Below are positions 48,573 to 57,598 of a stretch of DNA of 64,000 bases, piece after piece (within the stretch, counting starts at the first letter, position 1; each line of letters starts with the position of its first letter). The position numbers and the translations under genes are program-made. The notes under the pieces are model-generated. The model worked only from the letters and a program-made list of their open reading frames with translations. It made no database searches and was not told the DNA's origin. Location of the stretch: positions 1-64,000 of the forward strand of contig NZ_CALPCM010000014.1 of NCBI RefSeq assembly GCF_943193015.1, written 5' to 3'. This stretch comes from Hominisplanchenecus_A murintestinalis. GTDB lineage: Bacteria; Bacillota; Clostridia; Lachnospirales; Lachnospiraceae.

Positions 48573-49474
48573 TTGATACGAGAGTAAATATTGCCGGAGT
48601 GGAGCTGAAAAACCCTGTGATGACTGCGTCCGGGACATTTGGCTCCGGCGCAGAGTATAGTGAATTTGTAGATTTGTCCAAGCTGGGGGCAGTGGTAACA
48701 AAGGGTGTGGCAAATGTGCCGTGGCCGGGGAATTCTACGCCACGGGTGGCTGAAGTATATGGCGGTATGCTGAATGCCATCGGGCTTCAGAATCCGGGTG
48801 TCGATGTGTTTGTGGAGCGGGACATTCCGTTTCTCAGGCAGTATGACACAAAGATTATCGTGAATGTATGCGGCAGGAGTACAGAGGACTACTGTGAGGT
48901 AGTGGAGCGTCTCGGAAGTGAGGACGTGGATTTGCTGGAAATCAACATTTCCTGTCCGAATGTCAAGGAGGGCGGAATCGCTTTCGGGCAGAATCCGGCA
49001 TCTGCGGAGGCTATCACAAAAGCAGTGAAGCGGGTGGCGAAACAGCCTGTCATTATGAAACTGAGTCCAAATGTGACGGATATTGCGGAAATGGCGAAGG
49101 CCGTCGAGGCGGGAGGTGCGGATGCGGTTTCCCTGATAAATACTTTGACAGGGATGAAGATAGATATCCACCGCCGTGCCTTTGCCCTGGCGAATAAGAC
49201 CGGAGGATTGTCCGGCCCGGCAGTAAAGCCTGTGGCGGTGCGCATGGTCTATCAGGTGGCAAATGCCGTGAAACTGCCGGTGATTGGCATGGGAGGTATT
49301 GCGACGACAGAGGACGCCCTGGAATTTATCCTGGCGGGAGCCACGGCAGTTTCCGTCGGAACGGCGAACTTCTTTCGGCCTGCGGCGACGCTGGAGATTG
49401 CAGCGGGTATAGAAGAATATATGAGGAAATATAAGGTGGAGGCTGTGACGGAGTTAATCGGTGCGGTGAGGTAG
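48569..49474 (+). CDS. pyrD: Dihydroorotate dehydrogenase, class 1B
   Basis: 301 residues: NPVMTASGTFGSGAEYSEFV, VTKGVANVPWPGNSTPRVAE, LLEINISCPNVKEGGIAFGQ (the catalytic Cys of class 1 lies in NISCPN), MKLSPNVTDIAEMAKAVEAG and VIGMGGIATTEDALEFILAG. It makes orotate, feeding electrons to PyrK and thus NAD+, the usual choice of anaerobes. It is coupled to pyrK by an ATGA overlap. Confidence 0.95.
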   Translation: MIDTRVNIAGVELKNPVMTASGTFGSGAEYSEFVDLSKLGAVVTKGVANVPWPGNSTPRVAEVYGGMLNAIGLQNPGVDVFVERDIPFLRQYDTKIIVNVCGRSTEDYCEVVERLGSEDVDLLEINISCPNVKEGGIAFGQNPASAEAITKAVKRVAKQPVIMKLSPNVTDIAEMAKAVEAGGADAVSLINTLTGMKIDIHRRAFALANKTGGLSGPAVKPVAVRMVYQVANAVKLPVIGMGGIATTEDALEFILAGATAVSVGTANFFRPAATLEIAAGIEEYMRKYKVEAVTELIGAVR

Positions 49475-49513
49475 ATAGAATTGATTTCCAGAAAAGCGTA
49501 GGTATGTGCTTTG

Positions 49514-49610
49514 TTTACCAGAGCATGATGAAAGTTTCAGTATAGGCGTAACAGAGGCAGGAATGTCTATCCAGGGCTGATATTGAAAAAAATCAGACTG
49601 CTCTGGTAAA
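49514..49610. repeat. 12-bp perfect inverted repeats 73 bases apart
   Basis: TTTACCAGAGCA (49514-49525) and TGCTCTGGTAAA (49599-49610) bracket a 73-base stretch without genes. They could be the ends of a miniature transposable element or a large hairpin. Confidence 0.55.
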
Positions 49611-49750
49611 ATTACCGCAAGAATAAATTAATAAATAAAAATAGTATTGAAAATATAAAAAAGATATAATAAAATATTACTATCACAATTGTCTGATTGA
49701 GAGAGGAGAAGAATTAAGCATGTGCAAAAAGTAACTAAACCAATGAAACT

Positions 49751-49960
49751 GTGCAGAGGAGGTTTTATTATCATCCTTCTATGACGGATTATTTTAAATC
49801 TTATTCAATTAGTGATACAAGTGTCTGCGACATTACTTATACGGATCCCAGCTTAATTAGTATTGTTGCAAAAAAGCCCGGAAAAGCAGTGGTTACATTT
49901 TATGGGGAGTTTAGGGATTATTTTATTTATGTTACAGTAGAAGAACCAGCGTCAAAGTAA
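49751..49960 (+). pseudogene. Bacterial Ig-like domain fragment
   Basis: A 69-codon frame whose readable part (SISDTSVCDITYTDPSLISI, KKPGKAVVTFYGEFRDYFIY) has the alternating strand pattern and PGKAxVTF motif of BIG2-type Ig domains of surface proteins. It lacks a signal peptide and the remaining domains, and its only starts (GTG at 49751, ATG at 49781) have a poor context apart from GAGGAGG inside the frame. I read it as the end of a lost surface protein, though a small genuine gene cannot be excluded. Confidence 0.45.
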
Positions 49961-49965
49961 CTTTT

Positions 49966-49995
49966 TGTAATGGTCTGTAATGGTCTGTAATGGTC
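49966..49995. repeat. Three tandem 10-bp units
   Basis: TGTAATGGTC occurs three times in direct succession just after the Ig-like fragment. Confidence 0.8.
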
Positions 49996-50143
49996 ATAGT
50001 AAAAACTCTTATCTGGATGTCGGACAATTAGGATATTTACATGTTTAAAGGGAGGCTGCAATAGAAGGGACCTGTTGACAAAATACCCCCAAATGGCTTT
50101 CAGTATGGTATGATTATGATATCAATTGAGGGAGGTCATTTTT

Positions 50144-50356
50144 ATGATGGGAAAACAGAACGGACAAATTCAGATAGCAATTCTGGATATTGATTCTATG
50201 ATTCCAGAAGATCATCTTTTGAGACAAATTAAAGACGAGGTTTTGACAAAGTTTTTCCGATTGCAATTCCGGCTCGAAAGTATGGAACGGGAGCATATTT
50301 ATTTCAGGGGACATACCGACTGTATTTCGTATCTGAAAAAGGTCATGGCATTGTAA
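50144..50356 (+). pseudogene. IS1182-type transposase remnant
   Basis: The frame opens MGKQNGQIQIAILDIDSMIP followed by EDHLLRQIK, which matches the start of IS1182-family DDE transposases, then switches to unrelated-looking residues and stops after about 70 codons where the family runs to some 450-500. GGAGG is well placed before the ATG. It marks the left border of the four-gene ADP-ribosyltransferase cassette. Confidence 0.65.
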
Positions 50357-50375
50357 ATTGAATATTTCAGCATAA

Positions 50376-50406
50376 GCGGTATGGGAATTTCCTGTACCGC
50401 TTTTTA
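50376..50406 (+). terminator. Terminator after IS remnant
   Basis: GCGGTA and TACCGC pair, with an inner GAAATT-like stem, followed by TTTTT. Confidence 0.75.
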
Positions 50407-50448
50407 CATACCGAAATTGACTTTTCTTAGAATTTGAACAACAACCTA

Positions 50449-50477
50449 TTGATATTATTCGCCTTGTTGTGTATAAT
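50449..50477 (+). promoter_or_regulatory. Promoter of the DUF3990/DUF3791 cassette
   Basis: TTGATA (50449-50454) and TATAAT (50472-50477) with a 17-base spacer, 15 bases before the first gene of the cassette. The short leader leaves little room for regulation other than at the promoter. Confidence 0.8.
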
Positions 50478-50492
50478 AGAGATAGGCAGGTG

Positions 50493-50801
50493 ATGGAATT
50501 GAATTTGATTTTGCATACGGTTACGCAGGAAAAGCAGAGAATTGAATATATGCTGCTGAAATATCAAAATGAATTGTCCTCTTTGCCGAGGGGTACGATC
50601 TCGGAAAAGACAGTTGGCGAAAAGACCTATTACTATCTGAAATACAGGGACGGCAAAAAGGTCGTTTCGCAATATGTCAGTAAAAAAGAAATAGAAAATG
50701 TGCGCGCTCTTGTAGAAAAGCGGCGGCACATTGAGACAATGGTGAAATCCTTGCAGGAGGAAAAAGCGATTGCGGATAAAGTATTGGAGGGTGCGGTATG
50801 A
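50493..50801 (+). CDS. Small coiled-coil protein, first gene of the ART cassette
   Basis: 102 residues. An N-terminal helix (NLILHTVTQEKQRIEYMLLK) is followed by LPRGTISEKTVGEKTYYYLK YRDGKKVVSQYV, a short beta-rich module seen in many small Firmicute proteins, and a second helix (VRALVEKRRHIETMVKSLQE). The ATG at 50493 follows AGGCAGGTG; a TTG two codons on is possible. The stop overlaps the start of the DUF3990 gene (ATGA). It may be an antitoxin or DNA-binding regulator, given its place, but I know no function. Confidence 0.65.
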   Translation: MELNLILHTVTQEKQRIEYMLLKYQNELSSLPRGTISEKTVGEKTYYYLKYRDGKKVVSQYVSKKEIENVRALVEKRRHIETMVKSLQEEKAIADKVLEGAV

Positions 50802-51289
50802 TTTTATATCACGGTAGCAATGTGCTTGTTTCCGAACCGAAATTGATTGAGCAGAATAGGTTTCTTGATTTTGGGTTTGGATTTTACACGACAACAAATA
50901 AAACGCAGGCAATAGGCTTTGCGGATAAGGTGACAAAGCGCCGTAAAGAAGGTGACAAAGCCGTCAGCGTTTATGAAATTGACGAAGCCCGCGCTTTTCG
51001 TGAATGTTCCGTCCTGCGGTTTGACAGTGCAAATGAGGCTTGGCTGGACTTTGTATCAGAAAATCGTTCCGGCAATTATACGGGAAAAGCCTATGATTTC
51101 ATTTTCGGCCCCGTTGCGAATGATGATGTTTATACCACATTTACGCTCTATTCCGCAGGCGTACTTACAAAGGAACAGACTTTGGAGGCATTAAAAATCA
51201 AAAAGCTGTATAATCAGTTGGTTTTATCAAGCGAAAAGGCACTTTCCTATCTAAAATTTATCGGGATAGTCCCGCAGGAGGAATTGTAA
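50798..51289 (+). CDS. DUF3990 ADP-ribosyltransferase-like protein (candidate toxin)
   Basis: 163 residues with the DUF3990 pattern: ILYHGSNVLVSEP at the first strand, FLDFGFGFYTTTNKTQAIGF, and a late LVLSSEKALSYLKF motif. DUF3990 is related to ADP-ribosyltransferases, so His4-5 region (YHGS), the FYTT tyrosine and the C-terminal Gln/Glu segment are the likely NAD-binding and catalytic sites. It is probably an effector that modifies a cellular target; the target is unknown. It overlaps both neighbours, one by four bases and one by a single base, so production of all partners is tied together. Confidence 0.8.
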   Translation: MILYHGSNVLVSEPKLIEQNRFLDFGFGFYTTTNKTQAIGFADKVTKRRKEGDKAVSVYEIDEARAFRECSVLRFDSANEAWLDFVSENRSGNYTGKAYDFIFGPVANDDVYTTFTLYSAGVLTKEQTLEALKIKKLYNQLVLSSEKALSYLKFIGIVPQEEL

Positions 51290-51528
51290 TGGGAGAAGAA
51301 AAATTTGGTGCTGTTATGGGCGTGCTTGTAGAGCAGATCGTTCACCTGATTACTGAAAACTATGCGTATGACGAAATGATTGCTTCAAACGAGTTTTACA
51401 ATTCAAAGGTTTACGCCCTATTGGAACAGGAAGATACGAAGCTGTGGCATTTCAGTCCTCTTACCCTGTTCAATATGTTTGACGAAGAAAAAAAGACAGG
51501 CAGTTTTGAACTGCCGGAGGAGGCTTGA
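51289..51528 (+). CDS. Small cassette protein between DUF3990 and DUF3791
   Basis: 79 residues: an N-terminal helix (FGAVMGVLVEQIVHLITENY), YDEMIASNEFYNSKVYALLE and a conserved-looking EQEDTKLWHFSPLTLFNMFD. The KLWHFSP block is typical of small partners of DUF3990 proteins as far as I recall. It begins on the last base of the DUF3990 stop. It may be half of a two-part antitoxin with the next gene. Confidence 0.65.
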   Translation: MGEEKFGAVMGVLVEQIVHLITENYAYDEMIASNEFYNSKVYALLEQEDTKLWHFSPLTLFNMFDEEKKTGSFELPEEA

Positions 51529-51530
51529 TT

Positions 51531-51743
51531 ATGAGCAGTCAAGGAAAATTTATGATTTATTGTGCTGAGCAATACAAGTTGGCAAAGCACCTGACGGGCA
51601 AGCAGCTTGCGGAGCTTTTCAGCCGTTACCGTGTATGGGAGTATGTTTACTCTTGCTATGAAGCCCTGCATACGACAGGTACAAACTATATCATTGAGGA
51701 TATTGATTTGTATATCGAAGCACGCAAGCCTGCTATGGTGTGA
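51531..51743 (+). CDS. DUF3791 protein (candidate antitoxin)
   Basis: 70 residues: KFMIYCAEQYKLAKHLTGKQ, LAELFSRYRVWEYVYSCYEA and LHTTGTNYIIEDIDLYIEAR, a full DUF3791 domain. These small helical proteins travel with DUF3990 genes and are presumed to neutralise them. The ATG at 51531 follows GGAGGAGG, which lies in the end of the preceding gene. It is the last intact gene of the cassette; a degenerate transposase follows on the other strand. Confidence 0.8.
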   Translation: MSSQGKFMIYCAEQYKLAKHLTGKQLAELFSRYRVWEYVYSCYEALHTTGTNYIIEDIDLYIEARKPAMV

Positions 51744-51904
51744 TAAAATTGAGGCAAATAAAAATGGATATGTTTTCATTTGATTCTGAAATTAGACGGC
51801 TTTATTATTGTTGGCGTTGATGAAGAAACCGATTATTCTATTTGTGATGTTACAAATGATTCAAACAGAAGAAGAACCCAAGACATTGTTGCATTTTTGC
51901 GTGA

Positions 51905-52385
51905 GAAAAAATTTGCCGGCGGTATTCGCCCCAAATTGCAGTATACTGATAGAAACGCTGTCCTTTTGCTCCGTTTACAAGGCATACGGAGGGAACAAAT
52001 TTCACATCAATCTGTATGCGCTGGCCGGGATGCTGCATCTGCTCATAAGGTTTTGCGGCATACTTGGGATTGGCGGGTTTCACAGCCATGATCCCCTGCT
52101 TACGAAGGAAGCGGTATAACCCCGGAATAGAACGGGAATAGCCGCCTGCATGAGTTTTACCCAGAAAACAACCAGTCCGGCATCAGGATTACGCCTGCGC
52201 ATATCGGTAATGAGTTTGATTTCCTGGGGCGTATGCTGGTTCGGATGGTGATGAGGCCTGCGGGAACGGTCACGCAAAGACTCGACAGAGCCGTCATAAC
52301 GGCGCTTCCACCGATAGATATACTGTCGGTTGGTCTTATATCTTATGGCAGCTTTGGCATATATGCATATTTCATAAAAAGCATT
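51905..52385 (-). pseudogene. IS481/IS3-like transposase, frameshifted and truncated
   Basis: The minus strand reads an HTH region (YIYRWKRRYDGSVESLRDRS, PHHHPNQHTPQEIKLITDMR), shifts frame within the WVKLMQA region, then continues as MAVKPANPKYAAKPYEQMQH and PGQRIQIDVKFVPSVCLVNG, the start of the DDE integrase core with its first Asp. The later catalytic residues are missing at the left end. At least one frameshift and one truncation make it inactive. Between 51744 and 51904 on the plus strand only short broken frames remain. Confidence 0.7.
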
Positions 52386-52487
52386 GACGCAAGGAGGGAA
52401 AATTGTTATAGTTTATATAACTGGCATTGTTTATGAAACAGTGTAGTATATGTGAAGTGACAAGAATTCTCAAAAAGGAGGAAAAAG

Positions 52488-55400
52488 ATGAAGAAGTGTA
52501 ACAAAAAGAAGGGATGGGGAATCCACGTTTTAAGTGTGTTTATGCTTATGCTGGCGTTCTGTCTGCCTGTATCAGCCGGAGTGCAGGAGGGAGAGGGTGA
52601 ATATGAAGTTTACCCTACGCCTCAGAATGTTGTGTATGGAGATGGCACAGTGGCTCTGACAGATCAGATAAATGTGACATATGGCGACACGGTTGACGCA
52701 TATACAAAAACAAGAGTTTTAAATACATTAGAGGTACTGGATCTTGAAGCGAGTACGTCATCTGCAGCAGCAAATGTGAATCTGATTGTAGGTGTATACG
52801 GTCAGGCGGGAGATCCTGCGGCTGCTTATGGTGCTTCTCATAATGTAGACGCGTCGATTTATGAAAAGTATGATGCATATACCCTGTGGATTCAGGGAAA
52901 GGATATCGTTATTCTTGGAAAAAATACAGACGCGGCATATTATGGCGTTACTACGCTGAAGAGAATTTTTGAGCAGCTGGATGGTAAAAGTGTCAGAGAG
53001 TTGACGCTGAAAGATTATGCGGAGATTGAATTCCGAGGATTTATTGAAGGATACTATGGAAATCCCTGGTCACATGAGGATCGTATGGATTTGATGAAAT
53101 TCGGCGGTGAGATAAAGATGAACCAGTATGTGTTTGCGCCGAAAGATGATCCATATCATAATGCACAGTGGCGGGAGCTGTATCCTACGGAAGAAGACCC
53201 TAACGGCAGTGACATTACAGATATTGAGGCGCTGGCAAAAGCGGGGAATGAAAGCAAATGCTTTTTTGTATATGCATTGCATCCGTTCCAGAACAGTCCG
53301 CTCACAGAAGCGAATTATGCAGCAGACTTGCAGGTGCTTAAAAACAAACTTGCGCAGGTTATTGAGGCAGGCGTAAGGCAGGTTGCGATTCTGGAGGACG
53401 ACGCCAGTGCAAATGGAAGATGGACGGCAACGACGTTGTCACGGCTTCTGACAGATGTAGAGAATTGGCTGAAGGAGATGAAAGATACATATCCGGATTT
53501 AAAAACGGATCTTCTTTTCTGCCCGGGCTGGATGGCTTATGAGAATTCTATGACGAACTCAAATGATGGGGATGTTCAAAAAATAAAAAGTATCTATGAA
53601 AATAGCCCGGATGAAGTTCGAATTGTAATGACCGGAGGAAAAGTATGGGGAGAGGTAAACGAGCCATTCTCTGATAATTTTTATGCCCGGATGGCAGAGA
53701 CGAGCAAAGGAGGAAGTTATCCATATCTGTGGGTGAACTGGCCTTGTAATGATAATACGCATAATAGCCTGATTATGGGCGGACATAATACAATCTTACA
53801 CACACAGGTAAACCCGGACAAATTCCGTGGGGTTATCCTGAATCCAATGCAGCATTCCGAACCGTCTAAAGTGGGGATTTTTACTGCATCGGACTACTGT
53901 TGGAAAATTTGGGATGAGCCGGAGGAAGGCGATCAGGCATGGGATGACAGTTTTAAGTATATTGATCATATGACGCCGGTGGAATCTGAAGAGTCTAACG
54001 CGTTGCGTGAAGTGGCTAAGCATATGATTAACCAGAAACCGACGCAGTCACAGGTTCAGTTTGAAGAGTCGGTAGAGATTAAGGATCAGATTTTAGAGTT
54101 TACGGAAAAGATGAAGGGAGGAACACTTACTTCAGAGGATATCACGGAGATGCGGGCAGAATTCAAAAAAATTGATGATGCCGTAAAGCTGTATTTAGAG
54201 AGAGGCACGAACAGGCGCATAGCAGGACAGATGGAGCCATTTATGAACAGTTTTTCTGATACTCTTCAGGCTGATATCAATCTGCTGGATGCCCTGGAGG
54301 CGATTTCTGCCGGGGATCATGCTACTGCATATGATAAGTATTCACAGGCCATGACTCTGAATGAACGTTCCCAGACATACAGCATTTGGTATGTTAATCA
54401 TTACGAATATGCTTTAGGCGGAAGAAAGTATATCAAGCCTTTTACAGAAACAGCGCTGCGTTATCTTTCTGATGAGATGAAGAAAATTGTCGATCCTGAG
54501 AATATCCCGTTTGAAAAGGAATTGATTTTTCAGGTAGGAGGGAGCACTACGGCATCTTCAGTGGAGGGAAGCCCGGCAAATGCTATGGACGGCAGTATGG
54601 CAACTACCTATTTGATAAAAACAAACCAGAAGGTAGGGGATTATATCGGAATAGCTTTCAATATGCCGGTGGAAGTTAAGAATATTCAGCTTGCTCTTAC
54701 TGTGGATGGGCATCTGGAGGATTATTTCTATGCCGGAAAAATGGAATATACAGAAGATGGAAAAGTCTGGAAAGAATTTACAGAGGAGTTGCAGCCAGAG
54801 AGTGGAACTGAAGTGAAGATGGAGCTTCCGGAGGCTGTGACGATAAGAGGGTTCCGCTGGAAATGTACAGATTTGGGCGGTAAAAACCGTTGGCTTGGAA
54901 TCAAGGACGTGGGATATAATGTGAAGGAACAGCAGCAAATAACTGCAGAAAAATATACGGCGGCTTTTTCATGTACTTCCGGATGGACCGTAACAGGAGG
55001 TTCTTCCGCAGCGAATATAACGGATGATGATGAGAGCAGCTACGTATGGTATAACCCGTCTACCGGAACAAAAGATACCACCCTTGCGGGAGACTATATC
55101 CAACTTGACTTGGGAGAAGCGAAACCGGTAGGACGCGTACGGGTACTAGTCGGCGCCGGAGATGGTGATAAATGGACAGAGTATCATCTGGAGCATTCTG
55201 TAAATGGAACAGACTGGACGAGTTTACCAGCATATACGGGCGTAACGTCAGGTATGGATACTTATCAGGTAAGCCTTAGGGGGGCGTCTGCGAGATATTT
55301 AAGATTAGTAAATAATGTGACTTTGAACAAATGGGTAAAATTCTGTGATTTTTCTGCCTATGATTATGTAGAAGAGGAAGAAGAGCCAGAAGGCGATATC

Positions 55401-57581
55401 ATGGATTATACAAATACAAAGGATGAAAAGTGGAGAGTGGAATACGGATATGAATCTTCGAAAGTATTCCCCAGGGAGAATGCCACTTTGCAGCCGGGAG
55501 AGTATATCGGACTGAAACTCAGCAGAATCCGTGCCGTGAAAGAAATCAATGTCGCAGGAGCGGGAACAGAATCCCTGATATTGGAGAAATCCATAAACAG
55601 GCAGGAATGGAAAGAGGCAGATAAAGAAGGTGCAGCTCGTTATATTCGATTGATGAATAAAGGCAGTCAGGCAGTTACTTTCAGTTTGGATACATTTGTG
55701 GTAACATCAGACGAGATTTTCCCGATTAGCTTTTTGGATTCGAATATAGGGAATACGGATTCGAATCAGGATGCCAGAAGCTTGAAAACAACAGGAAACT
55801 GGCTGGATGGAGACCTCTCTACGGCAGCAAAATATACTGCGGCACCAAGTGCAGGCTCTTATGTGCTTTATGATTTAGGACAGGAAATTACGATAAAATC
55901 CCTTAAGGTATGGGTTAGTTCGGGAGCTAAAGATTATCCCCGCGATGCAAAGATTCAGGCATCGCTTACAAATGGCGATGCGGCTGAGTGGGAAGATATT
56001 CTTGTGATAGGGGATGGCGTAGCAGACGACAGAGACTCTTCCTTTGACAGAACTCCAACTCAGAATGGCTGGACAGCCGGAACCGGGGCTGTAGGCGTGA
56101 ACTATGCTTATCAGGCAACACAGGAGCCCACACCCGTAAGAGCGAGATATCTGCGTCTGTACTGTACGGCAGCAAATGCAGGACGCTGGGTAGAACTGAA
56201 TGAGATTGAGATTAATGACGGTGAGTATATGCCGACAGCTATTGATCCTACCTTTGAGACAGACGCCACACAGGAGGAAGGGTTTGAAATTTACAGTTTG
56301 AATGATGGAAACCTGACCACAACTTTTAGTCCGGCGGGCGAGGATAATCAGAGCGGATATTTGATTTATCATTTATCAGATACCGTTGAGGTGGGGCAGA
56401 TTAATGTGCTGCAAAGCGGAAATAAGATTAGCCATGCGAAAGTCTCTGTGCGTATCGGAGAGAATGAATGGAAGCCATTGGGAACGATGGATAAGAGCCT
56501 TTCTTCTTTTGATACGACAGATTTGGAAGCTGTTTATGCTGTAAAAATAGAATGGGAGGGTATAAAACCTGTTCTCTATGAAATTTCTATACAGTTAGGA
56601 CCGAAGCTGAGCGCTGCTGAGGAGAGCTTTAAAGCAGCAGATAGAGAGATCGCAGCGGCAGAATCAGCGTTGAAAGGTATTGATGCTCAGATCGCAGCGG
56701 CAAAGACTAAGGTGGAAACAGCATCGGATGCAGAGGCTAAGCTTCGGGCAGAAGTTGAACTTCAGAATTTGTACGTGCAACAGGCGGAAAAAGCGGCAGA
56801 TTTAGCTGCAAAGAAAGCAATTGCGGCAGAAAAGGCAGCAGAAGTAGCAAGACTCCAGGCAGAAAAGCTGCGAATGAGCACGCGGACTGCCGGAACGGCA
56901 GAGGAAAAGGCTGAACTGGAGACAAAAGCACAGCAGCAGGATGATGTTGTGAAAAATGAGCAGGCAGAATATAAGGTTCAGAAGGCAGCTGAAGCTAAAA
57001 AGAAACAAGAGAAAGCAAACTATGCGGAGATAGCTGCAAAGAAGCAGCAAGAATTGAATGTATTTTTGGATAACAAAAAACCTTCGGTTCCGAATCCGAA
57101 TCCTAACCCTAACCCTAACCCGGGCCCAGGGCCAAATCCGATACCAACACCGGTCAAAGACTTTACATACAAAAATGTGAAGTATAAAGTCCTGAATGCT
57201 TCTGCTAAGACAGTTGCTGCAGTGGGCGTACAGACAAAGAAAGTGAAATCTGTCACAATCAATACGGCAAAAGAGGCGAAGAGCGGAGTAACTTACAAGG
57301 TAGTTCAGATTAACGATAAAGCTTTTAAAGGCTGCAAGAAGCTGACAAAAGTGACAATCGGAAATAATGTGAAGAAGATTGGTAAGGAAGCGTTTGCACA
57401 GTGCACGAGATTAAAGACTATCAATATGAAGAAGGCTTCCGGCATTACTTCTATTGGCAAGAAAGCGTTTACCAAGATTCAGGCGAAGGCTAAGATTACG
57501 GTTCCGGCGAAGAAACTTAAGAAATACAAGAAGCTTTTGAAGAAAGCCGGAGTACCGAAAAAAGCGGTTATTAAGAAATAA
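52488..57581 (+). CDS. Secreted multidomain GH84 beta-N-acetylglucosaminidase
   Basis: 1,697 residues. A signal peptide (to about residue 31) is followed by a GH20b-like domain (~35-175) and the GH84 catalytic barrel (~180-480) with FRGFIEGYYGNPWSHEDRMD and the paired catalytic Asp304-Asp305 in AILEDDASANGRW. Several carbohydrate-binding modules of F5/8 (discoidin) type follow (~675-820, ~825-975, ~1085-1240, ~1245-1370), then an alanine-rich coiled coil (~1375-1525), a repeated Asn-Pro linker and a BspA-like leucine-rich repeat end (~1555-1697). It resembles Clostridium NagJ/NagH hyaluronidase-type enzymes that remove GlcNAc from mucin or glycoproteins. No LPXTG anchor is present; the basic repeat domain may hold the wall. 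AAAAGGAGG precedes the ATG. Confidence 0.93.
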   Translation: MKKCNKKKGWGIHVLSVFMLMLAFCLPVSAGVQEGEGEYEVYPTPQNVVYGDGTVALTDQINVTYGDTVDAYTKTRVLNTLEVLDLEASTSSAAANVNLIVGVYGQAGDPAAAYGASHNVDASIYEKYDAYTLWIQGKDIVILGKNTDAAYYGVTTLKRIFEQLDGKSVRELTLKDYAEIEFRGFIEGYYGNPWSHEDRMDLMKFGGEIKMNQYVFAPKDDPYHNAQWRELYPTEEDPNGSDITDIEALAKAGNESKCFFVYALHPFQNSPLTEANYAADLQVLKNKLAQVIEAGVRQVAILEDDASANGRWTATTLSRLLTDVENWLKEMKDTYPDLKTDLLFCPGWMAYENSMTNSNDGDVQKIKSIYENSPDEVRIVMTGGKVWGEVNEPFSDNFYARMAETSKGGSYPYLWVNWPCNDNTHNSLIMGGHNTILHTQVNPDKFRGVILNPMQHSEPSKVGIFTASDYCWKIWDEPEEGDQAWDDSFKYIDHMTPVESEESNALREVAKHMINQKPTQSQVQFEESVEIKDQILEFTEKMKGGTLTSEDITEMRAEFKKIDDAVKLYLERGTNRRIAGQMEPFMNSFSDTLQADINLLDALEAISAGDHATAYDKYSQAMTLNERSQTYSIWYVNHYEYALGGRKYIKPFTETALRYLSDEMKKIVDPENIPFEKELIFQVGGSTTASSVEGSPANAMDGSMATTYLIKTNQKVGDYIGIAFNMPVEVKNIQLALTVDGHLEDYFYAGKMEYTEDGKVWKEFTEELQPESGTEVKMELPEAVTIRGFRWKCTDLGGKNRWLGIKDVGYNVKEQQQITAEKYTAAFSCTSGWTVTGGSSAANITDDDESSYVWYNPSTGTKDTTLAGDYIQLDLGEAKPVGRVRVLVGAGDGDKWTEYHLEHSVNGTDWTSLPAYTGVTSGMDTYQVSLRGASARYLRLVNNVTLNKWVKFCDFSAYDYVEEEEEPEGDIMDYTNTKDEKWRVEYGYESSKVFPRENATLQPGEYIGLKLSRIRAVKEINVAGAGTESLILEKSINRQEWKEADKEGAARYIRLMNKGSQAVTFSLDTFVVTSDEIFPISFLDSNIGNTDSNQDARSLKTTGNWLDGDLSTAAKYTAAPSAGSYVLYDLGQEITIKSLKVWVSSGAKDYPRDAKIQASLTNGDAAEWEDILVIGDGVADDRDSSFDRTPTQNGWTAGTGAVGVNYAYQATQEPTPVRARYLRLYCTAANAGRWVELNEIEINDGEYMPTAIDPTFETDATQEEGFEIYSLNDGNLTTTFSPAGEDNQSGYLIYHLSDTVEVGQINVLQSGNKISHAKVSVRIGENEWKPLGTMDKSLSSFDTTDLEAVYAVKIEWEGIKPVLYEISIQLGPKLSAAEESFKAADREIAAAESALKGIDAQIAAAKTKVETASDAEAKLRAEVELQNLYVQQAEKAADLAAKKAIAAEKAAEVARLQAEKLRMSTRTAGTAEEKAELETKAQQQDDVVKNEQAEYKVQKAAEAKKKQEKANYAEIAAKKQQELNVFLDNKKPSVPNPNPNPNPNPGPGPNPIPTPVKDFTYKNVKYKVLNASAKTVAAVGVQTKKVKSVTINTAKEAKSGVTYKVVQINDKAFKGCKKLTKVTIGNNVKKIGKEAFAQCTRLKTINMKKASGITSIGKKAFTKIQAKAKITVPAKKLKKYKKLLKKAGVPKKAVIKK

Positions 57582-57598
57582 ATAAAGGGCAAGAACAA

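Noticed and set aside
57090..57125. CCTAACCCTAACCC, a telomere-like repeat
   Set aside because: It lies in frame inside the GH84 gene and simply encodes the Asn-Pro linker.
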